From positions 117,079-181,078 of the forward strand of contig NZ_KI421413.1 in assembly GCF_000472285.1 (NCBI RefSeq): DNA of 64,000 bases, in the 5' to 3' direction. Shown here in pieces: positions 46,682 to 55,452 of the stretch. This DNA comes from Desulfuromonas sp. TF (GTDB lineage: Bacteria; Desulfobacterota; Desulfuromonadia; Desulfuromonadales; ATBO01). The first letter of the stretch is position 1; each line of letters starts with the position of its first letter. The notes below the pieces were generated by a model that saw only the letters and a list, made by a program, of their open reading frames with translations, was not told where the DNA came from and did not search any database. A program made the position numbers and the translations under genes.

Positions 46682-47214
46682 TCCGCCTGAAACGCATCCT
46701 GCTTTCCGGGAACCGGCGAATACTGTTCCTCGGCACCGCGATAGGGCTGTCAGCACTTCTGGCGGGGCTGCTTTTTTTGTGCCCCCCTCTTGCCGGGGCG
46801 GCTGAATCCCAGGAAGAATTCAACCTCGAAAAGGGCAGGATCAAGGAGGAGAATATTCTTAATCTCATCTTCGGGTCGGCACCGGCGATGCCGACCCAGC
46901 GGGGGATTCTGATCATCGACGCCTTTCACGACAGCAACGGCAACGGCCGGAGAGAGGAAGGCGAAGAGGATCTGCGGCAGGAGATCTTCTGTCTGGTTGA
47001 CGATATCGAATACGACGTTCCGGCATTCATCCCGGGTCTTGATCTGGATGGCAGTTACCGGGTCCTCTGCGCCGGAGACGACTTCCAACCGAACGTGAGC
47101 GAGAAAAACGTGTTCGTCCGGAGGCGCGGCGAAATCATCCGGCTCGATCTCCCCTGCAGTTCCCTTCCTCATTCCACAGGCAGCTCACACCAGCCATCCA
47201 CCAGCGGGAAATAG
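46678..47214 (+). CDS. Exported hypothetical protein with a Ca-binding-like loop
   Basis: A 178-residue protein with a signal peptide or N-terminal anchor (hydrophobic 15-40, then AGAAESQE). The mature part contains DSNGNGRREEGEE, which resembles the DxNxNGxxDxGE calcium loop of SdrD-B/Cna-type domains. FCLVDDIEYDV and YRVLCAGDDFQP follow, giving a small beta domain. I do not know a named family. GTG 46678 overlaps the isomerase stop, so it is translationally coupled. Its last 46 nt overlap the 3' end of the convergent helicase gene. Confidence 0.7.
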   Translation: MIRLKRILLSGNRRILFLGTAIGLSALLAGLLFLCPPLAGAAESQEEFNLEKGRIKEENILNLIFGSAPAMPTQRGILIIDAFHDSNGNGRREEGEEDLRQEIFCLVDDIEYDVPAFIPGLDLDGSYRVLCAGDDFQPNVSEKNVFVRRRGEIIRLDLPCSSLPHSTGSSHQPSTSGK

Positions 47215-50200
47215 AGCGCCGCCCGCACGACTCTTTCTTCCTCCATTTGTCTGAACAGGGTCCGGTAGGCGGCAAGCTGGTCCCGGTAACGCTGCGTTTC
47301 CTGGTCGAAAAAGGTTTCCAGTCCCATTCCAAGAGGCTCACTGGTCTTGTAATCGATGATCCAGCGTGTGCCGTTTTCGACAAAAGTCCGGTCGACGGCG
47401 CCGCGAACCAGCCTGCCCTCGATCACTCCGGAGAGTCCAAGTTCACAGGCGGCTTCGGGGTGGGGCGAGAGCAGCCATCGGCCTCTCGGGCCGTCCAGTG
47501 TGGTCTTCAGCGCCCGCACCACCCTTGCTCCCCCGTCGGCGAGTTCGCCCGAGGGGATCCCGAGGGCATTCAATCGCCGCCGGATCTCCCCTTCTTCCGC
47601 GCGGATTCTCTCCACCGGCCATGCTTCAAGCCCTTCCCGGGCGATGCGTTCCAGGTAGGCGTGAGTCACCGTTCCGGCATGCCGGGCCGTTTCAGCCTCC
47701 CAGCCGGTGAATTCGCCGTGAAGATCTCCCTCCTTCTTTTCCGAAGGCTGGTTGACCGCGGCCGCGCACCGCACCGGCGCCGGCGTCAATTCGGGCAGCC
47801 GCCACTCGGCCGGCAGCCGCCGAATCGAGTTCCCGCCTCTGTCGGCGGCATCCGCAATGGCCTCCGGTCCGGAGGCTTCGGCGCCGGCGAACCGGGTTTC
47901 CACCACCGGCCACAGTTTCTTCAGCAGCGAGCCTGCTGCCGGCCGGCACTCGCCCTTGCCGTTGATTCCGGCATGTCCGAGAAGATGAAGGCGCTTTCTG
48001 GCCCGGGTGGCCGCGACATAGAGAAGACGCGTCACCTCCAGATCCTCCTTCTCCCGTTCCAGACGCCCGATGGCCGTATAGATCGGATCCTTGAAGCTGC
48101 CGTCCTTGGGGGAGAGGGGCGCCAGCAGCAGTCCGCTGTCGGGGTGCTCCAACCAGCGAAGAAGGGGCTGGTCGCCGCCCGCCGGGGATCTTCCAAGCCC
48201 GGGAAGAATAACGGTGTCGAATTCGAGTCCCTTCGACTTGTGGATGGTCATGACCTGCAGCCTTCCGTCCGCCCCTGCATCAGGCTCGGCAAAGAGTTTC
48301 CTCACGCATTCTTCCAGGGCATCGAGGGACTGCAGATCGCCGCCATGGTCGAGGCGCTCCAGCAGGGCAAATACCGCATCGATATCCTTCCCCTCCCCTT
48401 CCCCTACACAGGCCGGGCCGCCGAGTGCCAGCCAGCATCCTTCGACCAGGCGGCGAAGTCCCACGGCGCCGCGACGGGCCATCCCCCGGCGGAGAACCTG
48501 TCCGATGCGTTCGACCCGTCGGGCTCCGTCGGCGGAGAGCCGCTCCAGAACGACGGGATCGGCGAGCAGGCCAGGGATGGTCCGCGACGGGGCCGAACCG
48601 CACAGGGCATGCAGGTCGGACAGGAGCAGCCCGCACCACGGCGCCCGAAGGACCGCCAGCCAGGAAAGGCGGTCTGCCGGATGAAGGAGGGCACGGGTCA
48701 GGGCGAGGATGTCGCGCACGGCGGGGCGGCACTGGAGGATATCGATATCCCTGGCGGCATAGCGCATCCCCTCCTCCCGGAAGGCCCGGAGAATTTCCGG
48801 CAAGTGGGTCCGGCTCCGAACCAGCACCGCCACGGTCTCTTCGGGCTGCTCTTCCAGGGACTTGCGGACCAGCCGCGTCACTTCGCGGGCTTCGGCCGCA
48901 TCGTCGCGGCCGGCAAAGGGATGGACCGTGCAGGCAGCTTCAGGCAGAGAAGGATGAACGGCGGCGGCCGGAGCATAGACGACGCCGCCGAGGGCCTCGT
49001 TCTCCCGGGAGGGAAAAAGTGTCGCGAAGGAGGCGTTGACCCATTCGACCACGCCCTGCTGGGAGCGGAAGTTGGAGCAGAGTGTCAGCGGCTCAAGAGA
49101 AACGCTCCCGATCCCCCGGGATCGCGCCCGGAGAAAGAGACCGACTTCGGCCTCTCGAAAGAGGTAGATCGACTGCATCGGGTCCCCGACCACGAAGAGG
49201 GTGCGTCCATCTCCCGGCATCCATCCTTCGGTGAGACTCTTGAGCAGATTGAACTGGAGATAGGAGGTATCCTGAAATTCATCGACCAGGATGTGACTGA
49301 GCCTGGCGTCCAGCTTCAACAGCAGATCGGAAGGGTTATCGGTGCTGCCCAGGGCCGCCCGGGCCTTCAGGGCGATCTCGGCGAAATCGGCCGTACCCTC
49401 CTGCTGAAAGGTCACCCACAGCTCGGCGGCCGCAAGGGGAAGGAGTTCGACCAGAGCCTGGAGAATCCCCCACTGGTCTTCGGGATAGATCGCCGGCGGC
49501 AGCTGCCTCACTTCTTCCAGCAGGCGTTCGACTTCCGGGTCCGCGGCCAGGCGCTCAAGAATCTCCTGCATCCGGGTCTTCATGACATGCGCCTCTCCTT
49601 TGCCGGGAGGAAAGCCGCAATTCTTGTCCAGACGTTTGCGAAGAGTGCCGGCGGAGGTCAGGAGCAGGTCGGAAAGTCCTAGCCAGCCCTGGAGAGTCTC
49701 GGCCCCGGCGGCGGGAAAGGTTTTCAGGCCCGTCAGGGACGCGAGCGGCCGGTCGCCGCCCTCCAGACAGGAGGCGGCGTAACGCCCCAGGCTCAGCAGA
49801 TCGTCCCTCAGATGGAGAGGGATCGCCTGATGCGCCGCCGCCAGGGTCGCCTCGGCCAGATCGGCCAGGGATTTCTCCAGACACTTTCTCTGTTCATGGT
49901 GCTCGTCCCAGACCAGATGACGAAGCCACTGATCGCGCCGTCCGAGCATGCGCACCAGCATATCCCGCAGCAGGTCCATGCGGTTATCGAGGTGGTGCAG
50001 AACCCGGGCAACCTCGGCATCCCCCCTCTTCCCCGTTCCGAGGGAAGCCAGCAGCCTTTCGGCGGCCCGGCGGTAAAGCGCTTCAGGGTCTTCGGCCACT
50101 TCCGGCAGAGCGCCGAAGCGGGAGACCCAGGGCATGCGGCGAACCAGAGACGCGTTGAACGAGTCGATGGTCTGAATGGTCAGCAGCGAGGGGTTCTCGG

Positions 50201-50531
50201 CCAGGTTCCAGCCCTGTTTTCGATCCTGCTGCAATGCGGCGCGGGCCAGGTTCCAGGTGCGCCGGCCATGCTCGCTGTCGGGCTGCTGACCGGCTGCAGA
50301 CTGGAGGGCCTGCAGCAGACGGGAGCGCATTTCGGCCGCGGCCTTGCGGGTGAAGGTGATCGCCAGAATTTCGTCGGGTCGGGCAACGGTGGCGAGCAGA
50401 GCAAGAAAACGCTGAATCAGCAGCTCGGTCTTCCCCGATCCGGCCGGGGCCTGGACGATGAACGAGCGGGTCGGATCGACAGCCAGGGAGCGCTCCGCGG
50501 CGTCGGCAATGACGGTCGTGAGGCCGCTCAT
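47169..50531 (-). CDS. AddA/RecB-like UvrD-family helicase-nuclease
   Basis: A 1120-residue SF1 helicase. It shows QAPAGSGKTELLIQRF (Walker A, 28-43), ITFTRKAAAEMRSRL (Ia), LVDEFQDTSYLQFNLL (II), VVGDPMQSIYLFREAEV (III), TIHKSKGLEFDTVILPGL (V) and LYVAATRARKRLHLLG (VI). A C-terminal PD-(D/E)XK nuclease follows, with VDRTFVENGTRWIIDYKTS. Together with the overlapping neighbour it should process double-strand breaks for recombination. The order nuclease-like B then A, overlapping by 4 nt, is typical. Confidence 0.93.
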   Translation of the reverse strand: MSGLTTVIADAAERSLAVDPTRSFIVQAPAGSGKTELLIQRFLALLATVARPDEILAITFTRKAAAEMRSRLLQALQSAAGQQPDSEHGRRTWNLARAALQQDRKQGWNLAENPSLLTIQTIDSFNASLVRRMPWVSRFGALPEVAEDPEALYRRAAERLLASLGTGKRGDAEVARVLHHLDNRMDLLRDMLVRMLGRRDQWLRHLVWDEHHEQRKCLEKSLADLAEATLAAAHQAIPLHLRDDLLSLGRYAASCLEGGDRPLASLTGLKTFPAAGAETLQGWLGLSDLLLTSAGTLRKRLDKNCGFPPGKGEAHVMKTRMQEILERLAADPEVERLLEEVRQLPPAIYPEDQWGILQALVELLPLAAAELWVTFQQEGTADFAEIALKARAALGSTDNPSDLLLKLDARLSHILVDEFQDTSYLQFNLLKSLTEGWMPGDGRTLFVVGDPMQSIYLFREAEVGLFLRARSRGIGSVSLEPLTLCSNFRSQQGVVEWVNASFATLFPSRENEALGGVVYAPAAAVHPSLPEAACTVHPFAGRDDAAEAREVTRLVRKSLEEQPEETVAVLVRSRTHLPEILRAFREEGMRYAARDIDILQCRPAVRDILALTRALLHPADRLSWLAVLRAPWCGLLLSDLHALCGSAPSRTIPGLLADPVVLERLSADGARRVERIGQVLRRGMARRGAVGLRRLVEGCWLALGGPACVGEGEGKDIDAVFALLERLDHGGDLQSLDALEECVRKLFAEPDAGADGRLQVMTIHKSKGLEFDTVILPGLGRSPAGGDQPLLRWLEHPDSGLLLAPLSPKDGSFKDPIYTAIGRLEREKEDLEVTRLLYVAATRARKRLHLLGHAGINGKGECRPAAGSLLKKLWPVVETRFAGAEASGPEAIADAADRGGNSIRRLPAEWRLPELTPAPVRCAAAVNQPSEKKEGDLHGEFTGWEAETARHAGTVTHAYLERIAREGLEAWPVERIRAEEGEIRRRLNALGIPSGELADGGARVVRALKTTLDGPRGRWLLSPHPEAACELGLSGVIEGRLVRGAVDRTFVENGTRWIIDYKTSEPLGMGLETFFDQETQRYRDQLAAYRTLFRQMEEERVVRAALYFPLVDGWCELPVE

Positions 50532-53206
50532 TCGGTATCCTCCGAGAGCCGCGCAATCTCATCGATGCGGCAAAGGGGAAAGAGGTCGCAATACTGACAG
50601 GTTTTTTCCGGAATGACGGCCGCCTCGCCGCCGACGAACTCGGCGCCAAGCCCTTCGAGCTGGCTGCGCCAGCGATCCAGAAGTTCCGCCCAACCGGAGA
50701 TGGCATGATTCCCGGCCTGTCTGGAGTCGGCGAACGCCTCCACTCCGGGGAGCAGATCCGCGCCGCGGGCGACCCCCTTCATTCCGCACTCGCCAGGGCG
50801 GACCCGGGCGAAGGCGATGGCGGCGAGAGTCTCACCGCCTTCACCGATTCCGTAAAGCGGGAGCTGAGGCTCGACCAGGCGGTCGCCGAAGAGATCGGCA
50901 AGATCGACCCGGCCGGTCTTGTAATCGAGGATCACCCGGCGGCCGTCGTTCAGCTCATCGATGCGGTCCACCCGGGTATCGATGATCAGACCGCCTATGG
51001 ATTCGCGGCGCTTCGCCTCCGGTTTCCAGACCGTGAAGGGGGCCCGTTTCCTGTCCACCTCCTCGAGCCATTCACGAACGAGTCGGGCGAGCCGCCGGCG
51101 TTCAAGGGCGAGGAGAGCCGAGGAGGCCTCCCTTTTCCCTTCGCTGAACTGCTTGTCGATCGCCGCATCGATACAGGCCGCGATGCGTGCGACAAGGGAC
51201 TGTTCATCCAGGGCGCAGAGATTGTCGTGACTTTCGGTGATTTTCCAGAACTCCTCCAGCACCCCGTGGAGAAGGGTCCCCCGGATTCCGGCGTCGAGGC
51301 CCACATCCGGCCGGTCGAAGGCCCTGGCGTGGAGCCGGTGGTGGGCGAAGGCCCGAAAGGGGCAGAGGGCCTGATCCTTGAGAATGCCGGTCCCCCCCGG
51401 GGGATTCTCGCCGGGCGGAAGAGCCGGAGCCTCCTCGTCGACGACCTTCTCGAAGGGGAGACACCGTTCACGAATGAGGGGGCCGGGAGCATTCGTCGGG
51501 GCCAAATCGATCATGCCGAGAGGCACCTGGGCGATCAGGGGACTTGGTCTGAGCTCGACATCCCCTTTGCGGCAGGGATGGCTGAGAACCACCTTCGGCG
51601 CCGCGGCAAAGAGCCGGCGAATAGTTCGACGGGCGAAATCGAGTTCCCTTACTGGATCGGCATGGGGCATGCCCTGCGCCACCTGAAGGGCAACCGGAAT
51701 GAAGGGATTTGGCCGGGCCGGCGCAGGAGCGACCTCGTCGGTGAGTCCCATGACCCAGAGATGGTCGAAGTGCAGGCCGGCTGATTCCAGAAGGCCGATC
51801 ACCCGGACCGGACCCTCCGGGGTTTCGGGCTGGAATTCCGTCTCCTGGGCCAGGCGCCGCAGCAGCGCGACGGCTTCTCCACGATCCAGGGGCGGGCAGA
51901 CGGAATCCAGGGCGACCATGGCCGGCAGCACCTTCTCCCGCCAGGCCTTGTGCACCTGGTATTCGAAGCTGCTCAAGGGGCGCTCCCCAGGCCAGCCGAC
52001 CTGTTCCAGCAGCCGGGAGAAGTGGACGACCCATTCGCCCGGAGTGCGTTTTGCGCCTTCGCCGAGGCTTTTTGTCACGGCTTCGCAAATCCCGACCATC
52101 CGCGGCAGGGTTCCGTTCTCTTCCCCCCCTCTTCCGGCAGCAAGGTTTCTGAGCCGGGACAGACTTACCTCCGGGGACCTTCCTGATCGAAGGTCCCGAT
52201 CGAGGGCGGCGCGGCTGTTGCTTTCGGCTAAGCCGCCGCCGAGGTAAGGAGTGCGCAGAAGAAAACCGAGGGCCTCGACGGGGGATCGCGGCTGGAGGGC
52301 GAGAATCTCCAGCGCTGCGGTCACCAGGCCCTGCCCGGCCATGGGGGCGCCGAGAGAGAGGCTAAAGCGCGCCTCTTCCTCGACAAGCCCCGGAAGGACT
52401 TCAGGATCGATCTCCTCGCTGAAAATCCGCTCGATATCGTTGCGGTAGTCCTGCAGCCGCGGCACGACGACACCGATCCGTTCCCGGCCGTTCTCCAGCA
52501 GATGCCGCACCCAGCGGGCGGCCCGGCGCACCTCGTCGACGGCATCGTCGGAAGGGATGCGAATCGACTCGCCGCGGATTTCCTCGCGGGGGGAGATCTC
52601 CTCGACGGCACTTCCACTATCCTTCAGGGCTGCGGCGAGCCGGCATATCTGGGGAGGGATTTCATCGAACCCGACCAGAAGGACTCGGGGCGGAGCCGGG
52701 ATCTCCTTCCGGCGCAGGGCTACGCCCATACGATCGGGCAGGTCCGCGGCATCGAGCCAGTCTCCGGTCGCCAGAGCCTTTCTGAACCGCTGGCGCCAGC
52801 GAAGAAAAGCTTTATGGTCCTCGGTCAGCGGAAACCCGGCAGGATCGGCATCGTATTCGATCAGAATACGGTGCGCCTGCATGGCCCGCCGAGCGGTGGC
52901 GCCTGTCTGGAGAAGGTTCTGCACGTCTCCTGCGGAATCGGCCCCGATCGTCTCTTCCCAGAGGCGAAGAATGGAGAAATCACTGAGAAGTCGTCCCTCT
53001 TCGCCGAGAAGGGCCAGGCAGCGTCGCATCCACCCGTCGATGCTGCATATCTCCGGAGTTTTCCATGCGGCCCTCCCCTCCTGCTGCATGAAAGCATCGA
53101 ACAGGGCATGCAGATGTCGGGAGAGACGGTTGTTGACGGTCAGAACCAACTCCCCGCTGGCGGCGGCTGCGATGACCGTTCGATGATGCTCCAATGGCAG
53201 ATCCAT
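50528..53206 (-). CDS. AddB-like PD-(D/E)XK nuclease (probable DNA repair protein)
   Basis: An 892-residue AddB-like protein. The N-terminal helicase-like region lacks a Walker A lysine (LVLTVNNRLSRHL), as expected of the inactive partner. The C-terminal nuclease has VDRIDELNDGRRVILDYKTGRV. Cysteines in CPFRAFAHHRL and CQYCDLFPLC form the usual four-Cys Fe-S latch. The start ATG 53206 (AAGGAAACC site) shares bases with the VanZ stop. Sequence upstream in the same frame is shadow. It matches the AddB-related 'probable DNA repair protein' group of about 900 residues that I recall. Confidence 0.9.
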   Translation of the reverse strand: MDLPLEHHRTVIAAAASGELVLTVNNRLSRHLHALFDAFMQQEGRAAWKTPEICSIDGWMRRCLALLGEEGRLLSDFSILRLWEETIGADSAGDVQNLLQTGATARRAMQAHRILIEYDADPAGFPLTEDHKAFLRWRQRFRKALATGDWLDAADLPDRMGVALRRKEIPAPPRVLLVGFDEIPPQICRLAAALKDSGSAVEEISPREEIRGESIRIPSDDAVDEVRRAARWVRHLLENGRERIGVVVPRLQDYRNDIERIFSEEIDPEVLPGLVEEEARFSLSLGAPMAGQGLVTAALEILALQPRSPVEALGFLLRTPYLGGGLAESNSRAALDRDLRSGRSPEVSLSRLRNLAAGRGGEENGTLPRMVGICEAVTKSLGEGAKRTPGEWVVHFSRLLEQVGWPGERPLSSFEYQVHKAWREKVLPAMVALDSVCPPLDRGEAVALLRRLAQETEFQPETPEGPVRVIGLLESAGLHFDHLWVMGLTDEVAPAPARPNPFIPVALQVAQGMPHADPVRELDFARRTIRRLFAAAPKVVLSHPCRKGDVELRPSPLIAQVPLGMIDLAPTNAPGPLIRERCLPFEKVVDEEAPALPPGENPPGGTGILKDQALCPFRAFAHHRLHARAFDRPDVGLDAGIRGTLLHGVLEEFWKITESHDNLCALDEQSLVARIAACIDAAIDKQFSEGKREASSALLALERRRLARLVREWLEEVDRKRAPFTVWKPEAKRRESIGGLIIDTRVDRIDELNDGRRVILDYKTGRVDLADLFGDRLVEPQLPLYGIGEGGETLAAIAFARVRPGECGMKGVARGADLLPGVEAFADSRQAGNHAISGWAELLDRWRSQLEGLGAEFVGGEAAVIPEKTCQYCDLFPLCRIDEIARLSEDTE

Positions 53207-53613
53207 TAAGGTTTCCTTCCCTCCAACAGGCGCAGCCACACAAAGGCCCCCGTCAGGGAGACTCCTATCCCGCAGACGTTGGCAACCATGTCCTCGAATT
53301 CGGCCTGTCGGACTTCGGTCAGCAGACCCTGGGCGATTTCCATCAGCCCCCCGTAAGCAAGGGCGAAGGCGGCGGCTGCAAACCAGCCGCGACAGGGGGT
53401 CCGGGAAAACAGAACGAAGACCCGTCCGGCCAGAAGGGTCATCAGCGCGTAAGCTCCCGCATGCCGCATCTTGTCCCAGGACAGAAGGAAGTAATCGGAA
53501 GGAAGGCGCGGCAATTTCGGGGTCAGGGACAGCCAGAGAACCCCTCCAACCCAGAGTACAAGGGCGAGAATGCGAAGCGCCGCGCACGTTCGGCAAAATT
53601 CAGAATGATTCAT
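53206..53613 (-). CDS. VanZ-like small membrane protein
   Basis: A 135-residue protein with four predicted membrane helices and the VanZ-like pattern LSLTPKLPRL, SWDKMRHAGAYALMTLL and YGGLMEIAQGLLTEVRQAEFEDMVANVCG. The function of the family is unsettled. ATG 53613 has an AAGGAACGG site. The stop overlaps the AddB-like start (TAATG). It heads the DNA-repair transcript, an odd partnership that may be only positional. Confidence 0.85.
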   Translation of the reverse strand: MNHSEFCRTCAALRILALVLWVGGVLWLSLTPKLPRLPSDYFLLSWDKMRHAGAYALMTLLAGRVFVLFSRTPCRGWFAAAAFALAYGGLMEIAQGLLTEVRQAEFEDMVANVCGIGVSLTGAFVWLRLLEGRKP

Positions 53614-53742
53614 GGAGTCCGTTCCTTGGTGATCGGAAACAAAATAACCCATTTCGCCGATGAACAAAAGGTCAAAGACCATGACCGCGGGATTGCCGTC
53701 GGAGGATCACTTATGGTATATATCCCTGCCGGCTGAAATGAA

Positions 53743-53778
53743 TAGGTCGCATAGGACCCATAGGACCTATAAGACCTA
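53743..53778. repeat. Four-unit 9-nt tandem array upstream of the acyltransferase gene
   Basis: TAGGTCGCA (53743), TAGGACCCA, TAGGACCTA, TAAGACCTA (ending 53778), exact 9-nt register. It is the same unit family, in opposite sense, as the array at 17486-17521. It fills the gap between divergent VanZ and acyltransferase genes and ends about 16 nt before the AGAGGTG site. Confidence 0.85.
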
Positions 53779-53803
53779 TTATTCTTCTTCCCAGAGGTGC
53801 TTT

Positions 53804-54436
53804 TTGAAGATATCACTCCTACGTCGGTGCTGGAGCACTCTCACCGCCTTTGTCATCGGATTCTACGCCTCGGTTCTCAACCGCTTCCGTATCGAGGGGG
53901 CCGAAAACATCCCCCGCTCGGGGGGGGTGCTGATCGCATCCAATCACATCTCGGGATATGAGACGGTCTTTCTGCCTTGGGCAGTGATCAGAAGCTTCCC
54001 CTTGCAGATGGTCTGGGCGCCGGCCAAGGAGGAACTGTTCAGGAATCCCTTCCTCGGTTTTCTGTTTCGTTCCTGGGGGGCTTTTCCGGTCAGGCGGGGA
54101 CGGGATGTGCGGGCGGGAAAAACTCTCAACGATCTGCTGCGGACGGAAAAGGTGATGCTTTTCCCAGAGGGGACCCGGCACAAGGACGGCGTTCTGGGGA
54201 AGGGAAACCGCGGAGTGGGCAAGCTGATTTACGATACCCGGCCGGTGGTGATTCCCGCGGCCCTGACGGGATTGAACCGCTGGGAATTCCCCCGTGTCGG
54301 ACAAAAAGCCGGAGTTGCCTTCGGTGCTCCCCTTGATTTCTCAGACCTGTACCGGCAGGAGGACTGCAAGGAAACCCATGTCCTCATTGTGGATCGAGTC
54401 ATGGAAGCGATCGGCGCTCTCTTGCGAGAGGGCTGA
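53804..54436 (+). CDS. PlsC-like lysophospholipid acyltransferase
   Basis: A 210-residue membrane acyltransferase that would add an acyl chain to a lysophospholipid or lipid A precursor. The acyl-acceptor block reads NHISGYETVF, so the usual HX4D has Glu in place of Asp. Block II (RSWGAFPVRRGRDVRAG) and block III (LFPEGTRHKDG) are normal. The frame is open upstream, but those residues are read from the 9-nt array. TTG 53804 with an AGAGGTG site six bases away begins the family-like sequence. Confidence 0.87.
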   Translation: MKISLLRRCWSTLTAFVIGFYASVLNRFRIEGAENIPRSGGVLIASNHISGYETVFLPWAVIRSFPLQMVWAPAKEELFRNPFLGFLFRSWGAFPVRRGRDVRAGKTLNDLLRTEKVMLFPEGTRHKDGVLGKGNRGVGKLIYDTRPVVIPAALTGLNRWEFPRVGQKAGVAFGAPLDFSDLYRQEDCKETHVLIVDRVMEAIGALLREG

Positions 54437-54550
54437 GGAAAAACGCCCATCTGCGGCGTTGCTTTCATCCCTCGTCAACGACGTACCTTTCAGGTACGCC
54501 TTATTCCTCCGGATTTCAAGCGCCTTGCATCTGAGCATTTTTGCTCAGCC
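54431..54550. repeat. 120-bp element with 30-bp imperfect terminal inverted repeats
   Basis: The left end (54431-54461, begins GGCTGAGGAAAAACGCCC) is mirrored by the right end (54518-54550), whose reverse complement begins GGCTGAGCAAAAATGCTC. In the middle lies a perfect GTACCT-TTC-AGGTAC hairpin (54483-54497). The left end covers the stop codon of the acyltransferase gene. It is non-coding and looks like a MITE- or REP-type element. Downstream to 54624 nothing else is seen. Confidence 0.75.
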
Positions 54551-54624
54551 CGAAAAACTCGAGATCCAGACCTTCCGATTTCCTCTGATTCCCAGCGCCT
54601 CAGCGTTGAAGCCTTTTTCCCGGA

Positions 54625-55452
54625 TCAGGCGACCTTGCGCCAATCGGCATGCCGGTATACGGCCAGGCTGCCGAGGAAATCGAGAAGGCAGCGATTGAAC
54701 TCCTCCGGACGTTCCATATTGACCAGGTGCCCCGCTCCGGGAATGATGCAACTGGTGCAGCAGGGCAGAGCGGCGGCAAGAAACCGGCTGTGTTCGGGTT
54801 TGACGCTCCGGTCGCGTTCCGCGCCGACAACCAGGGCAGGTCGGTCGAGATACCTTGCCGGAGTCGCATAATCCATCCTGTTTCGCATGGCCAGAAGCCC
54901 TGCGGTCAGAGCGTGCGAATCCGTGGAATCCATCCAGCGTTTGACGTTTTCGAATAGTGCCGGCTGAGTCTTCATGGTCCCCTCGGCAAACAGAAGACCG
55001 GCCAGATGATCGATGACCTGCGGCCGGTCTCCTTTCACCACCTTCTCAGCCAGTTCTGCCCCGCGGGCCTTCTCCACCATGGTGTCGGCCCCGCTGCGGG
55101 TGGCGAAGAAAGCTGCCGCCATGGCCCGCGACCTGAACCGCTCCAGCAGATTGAACAGAACATATCCCCCCATGGACATCCCTCCGAAAACGGCACGGCC
55201 AATTCCGAGGTAATCCAGAAGGGCCACGACATCATCGGCGTACTCGGAGATTTCGCAGGAGGCCTCGGCTTTGCTGCTTTCACCGAATCCGCGCAGATCA
55301 GGAACAATGACCCTGTATCCGGCGGTGACAAGGGGAGCGATCTGGGGGTCCCACATGCGCCTGGAAAGGGGAAAATCATGAAGCAGAACCACTGCCGGCC
55401 CGCTGCCGATATCATCATAGCCGAGCGTGATGCCGTTAACGGTCGCTTTCAT
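54625..55452 (-). CDS. Alpha/beta-fold hydrolase
   Basis: A 275-residue hydrolase. The oxyanion region is LLHDFPLSRRMWDPQI. The nucleophile elbow GMSMGGY is near 92-98, the acid is in VVGAERDRSVKPEH and the histidine in IPGAGHLVNMERPEEF. RYLDRPALVVG is the usual strand before the acid. The substrate is unknown; relatives are esterases, 3-oxoadipate enol-lactonase-like enzymes and C-C hydrolases. Its start overlaps the end of the transporter gene by 4 nt, so they are translated together. Confidence 0.9.
   Translation of the reverse strand: MKATVNGITLGYDDIGSGPAVVLLHDFPLSRRMWDPQIAPLVTAGYRVIVPDLRGFGESSKAEASCEISEYADDVVALLDYLGIGRAVFGGMSMGGYVLFNLLERFRSRAMAAAFFATRSGADTMVEKARGAELAEKVVKGDRPQVIDHLAGLLFAEGTMKTQPALFENVKRWMDSTDSHALTAGLLAMRNRMDYATPARYLDRPALVVGAERDRSVKPEHSRFLAAALPCCTSCIIPGAGHLVNMERPEEFNRCLLDFLGSLAVYRHADWRKVA

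Noticed and set aside
47247..49682. A long plus-strand open frame of over 800 codons opposite the AddA-like gene
   Set aside because: It is the reverse-strand shadow of a GC-rich gene; the translation has no domain, and the opposite strand shows all helicase motifs in order.
54431..54550. The inverted-repeat element as an insertion sequence
   Set aside because: Only 120 bp and no transposase; at most a non-autonomous or REP-like element.
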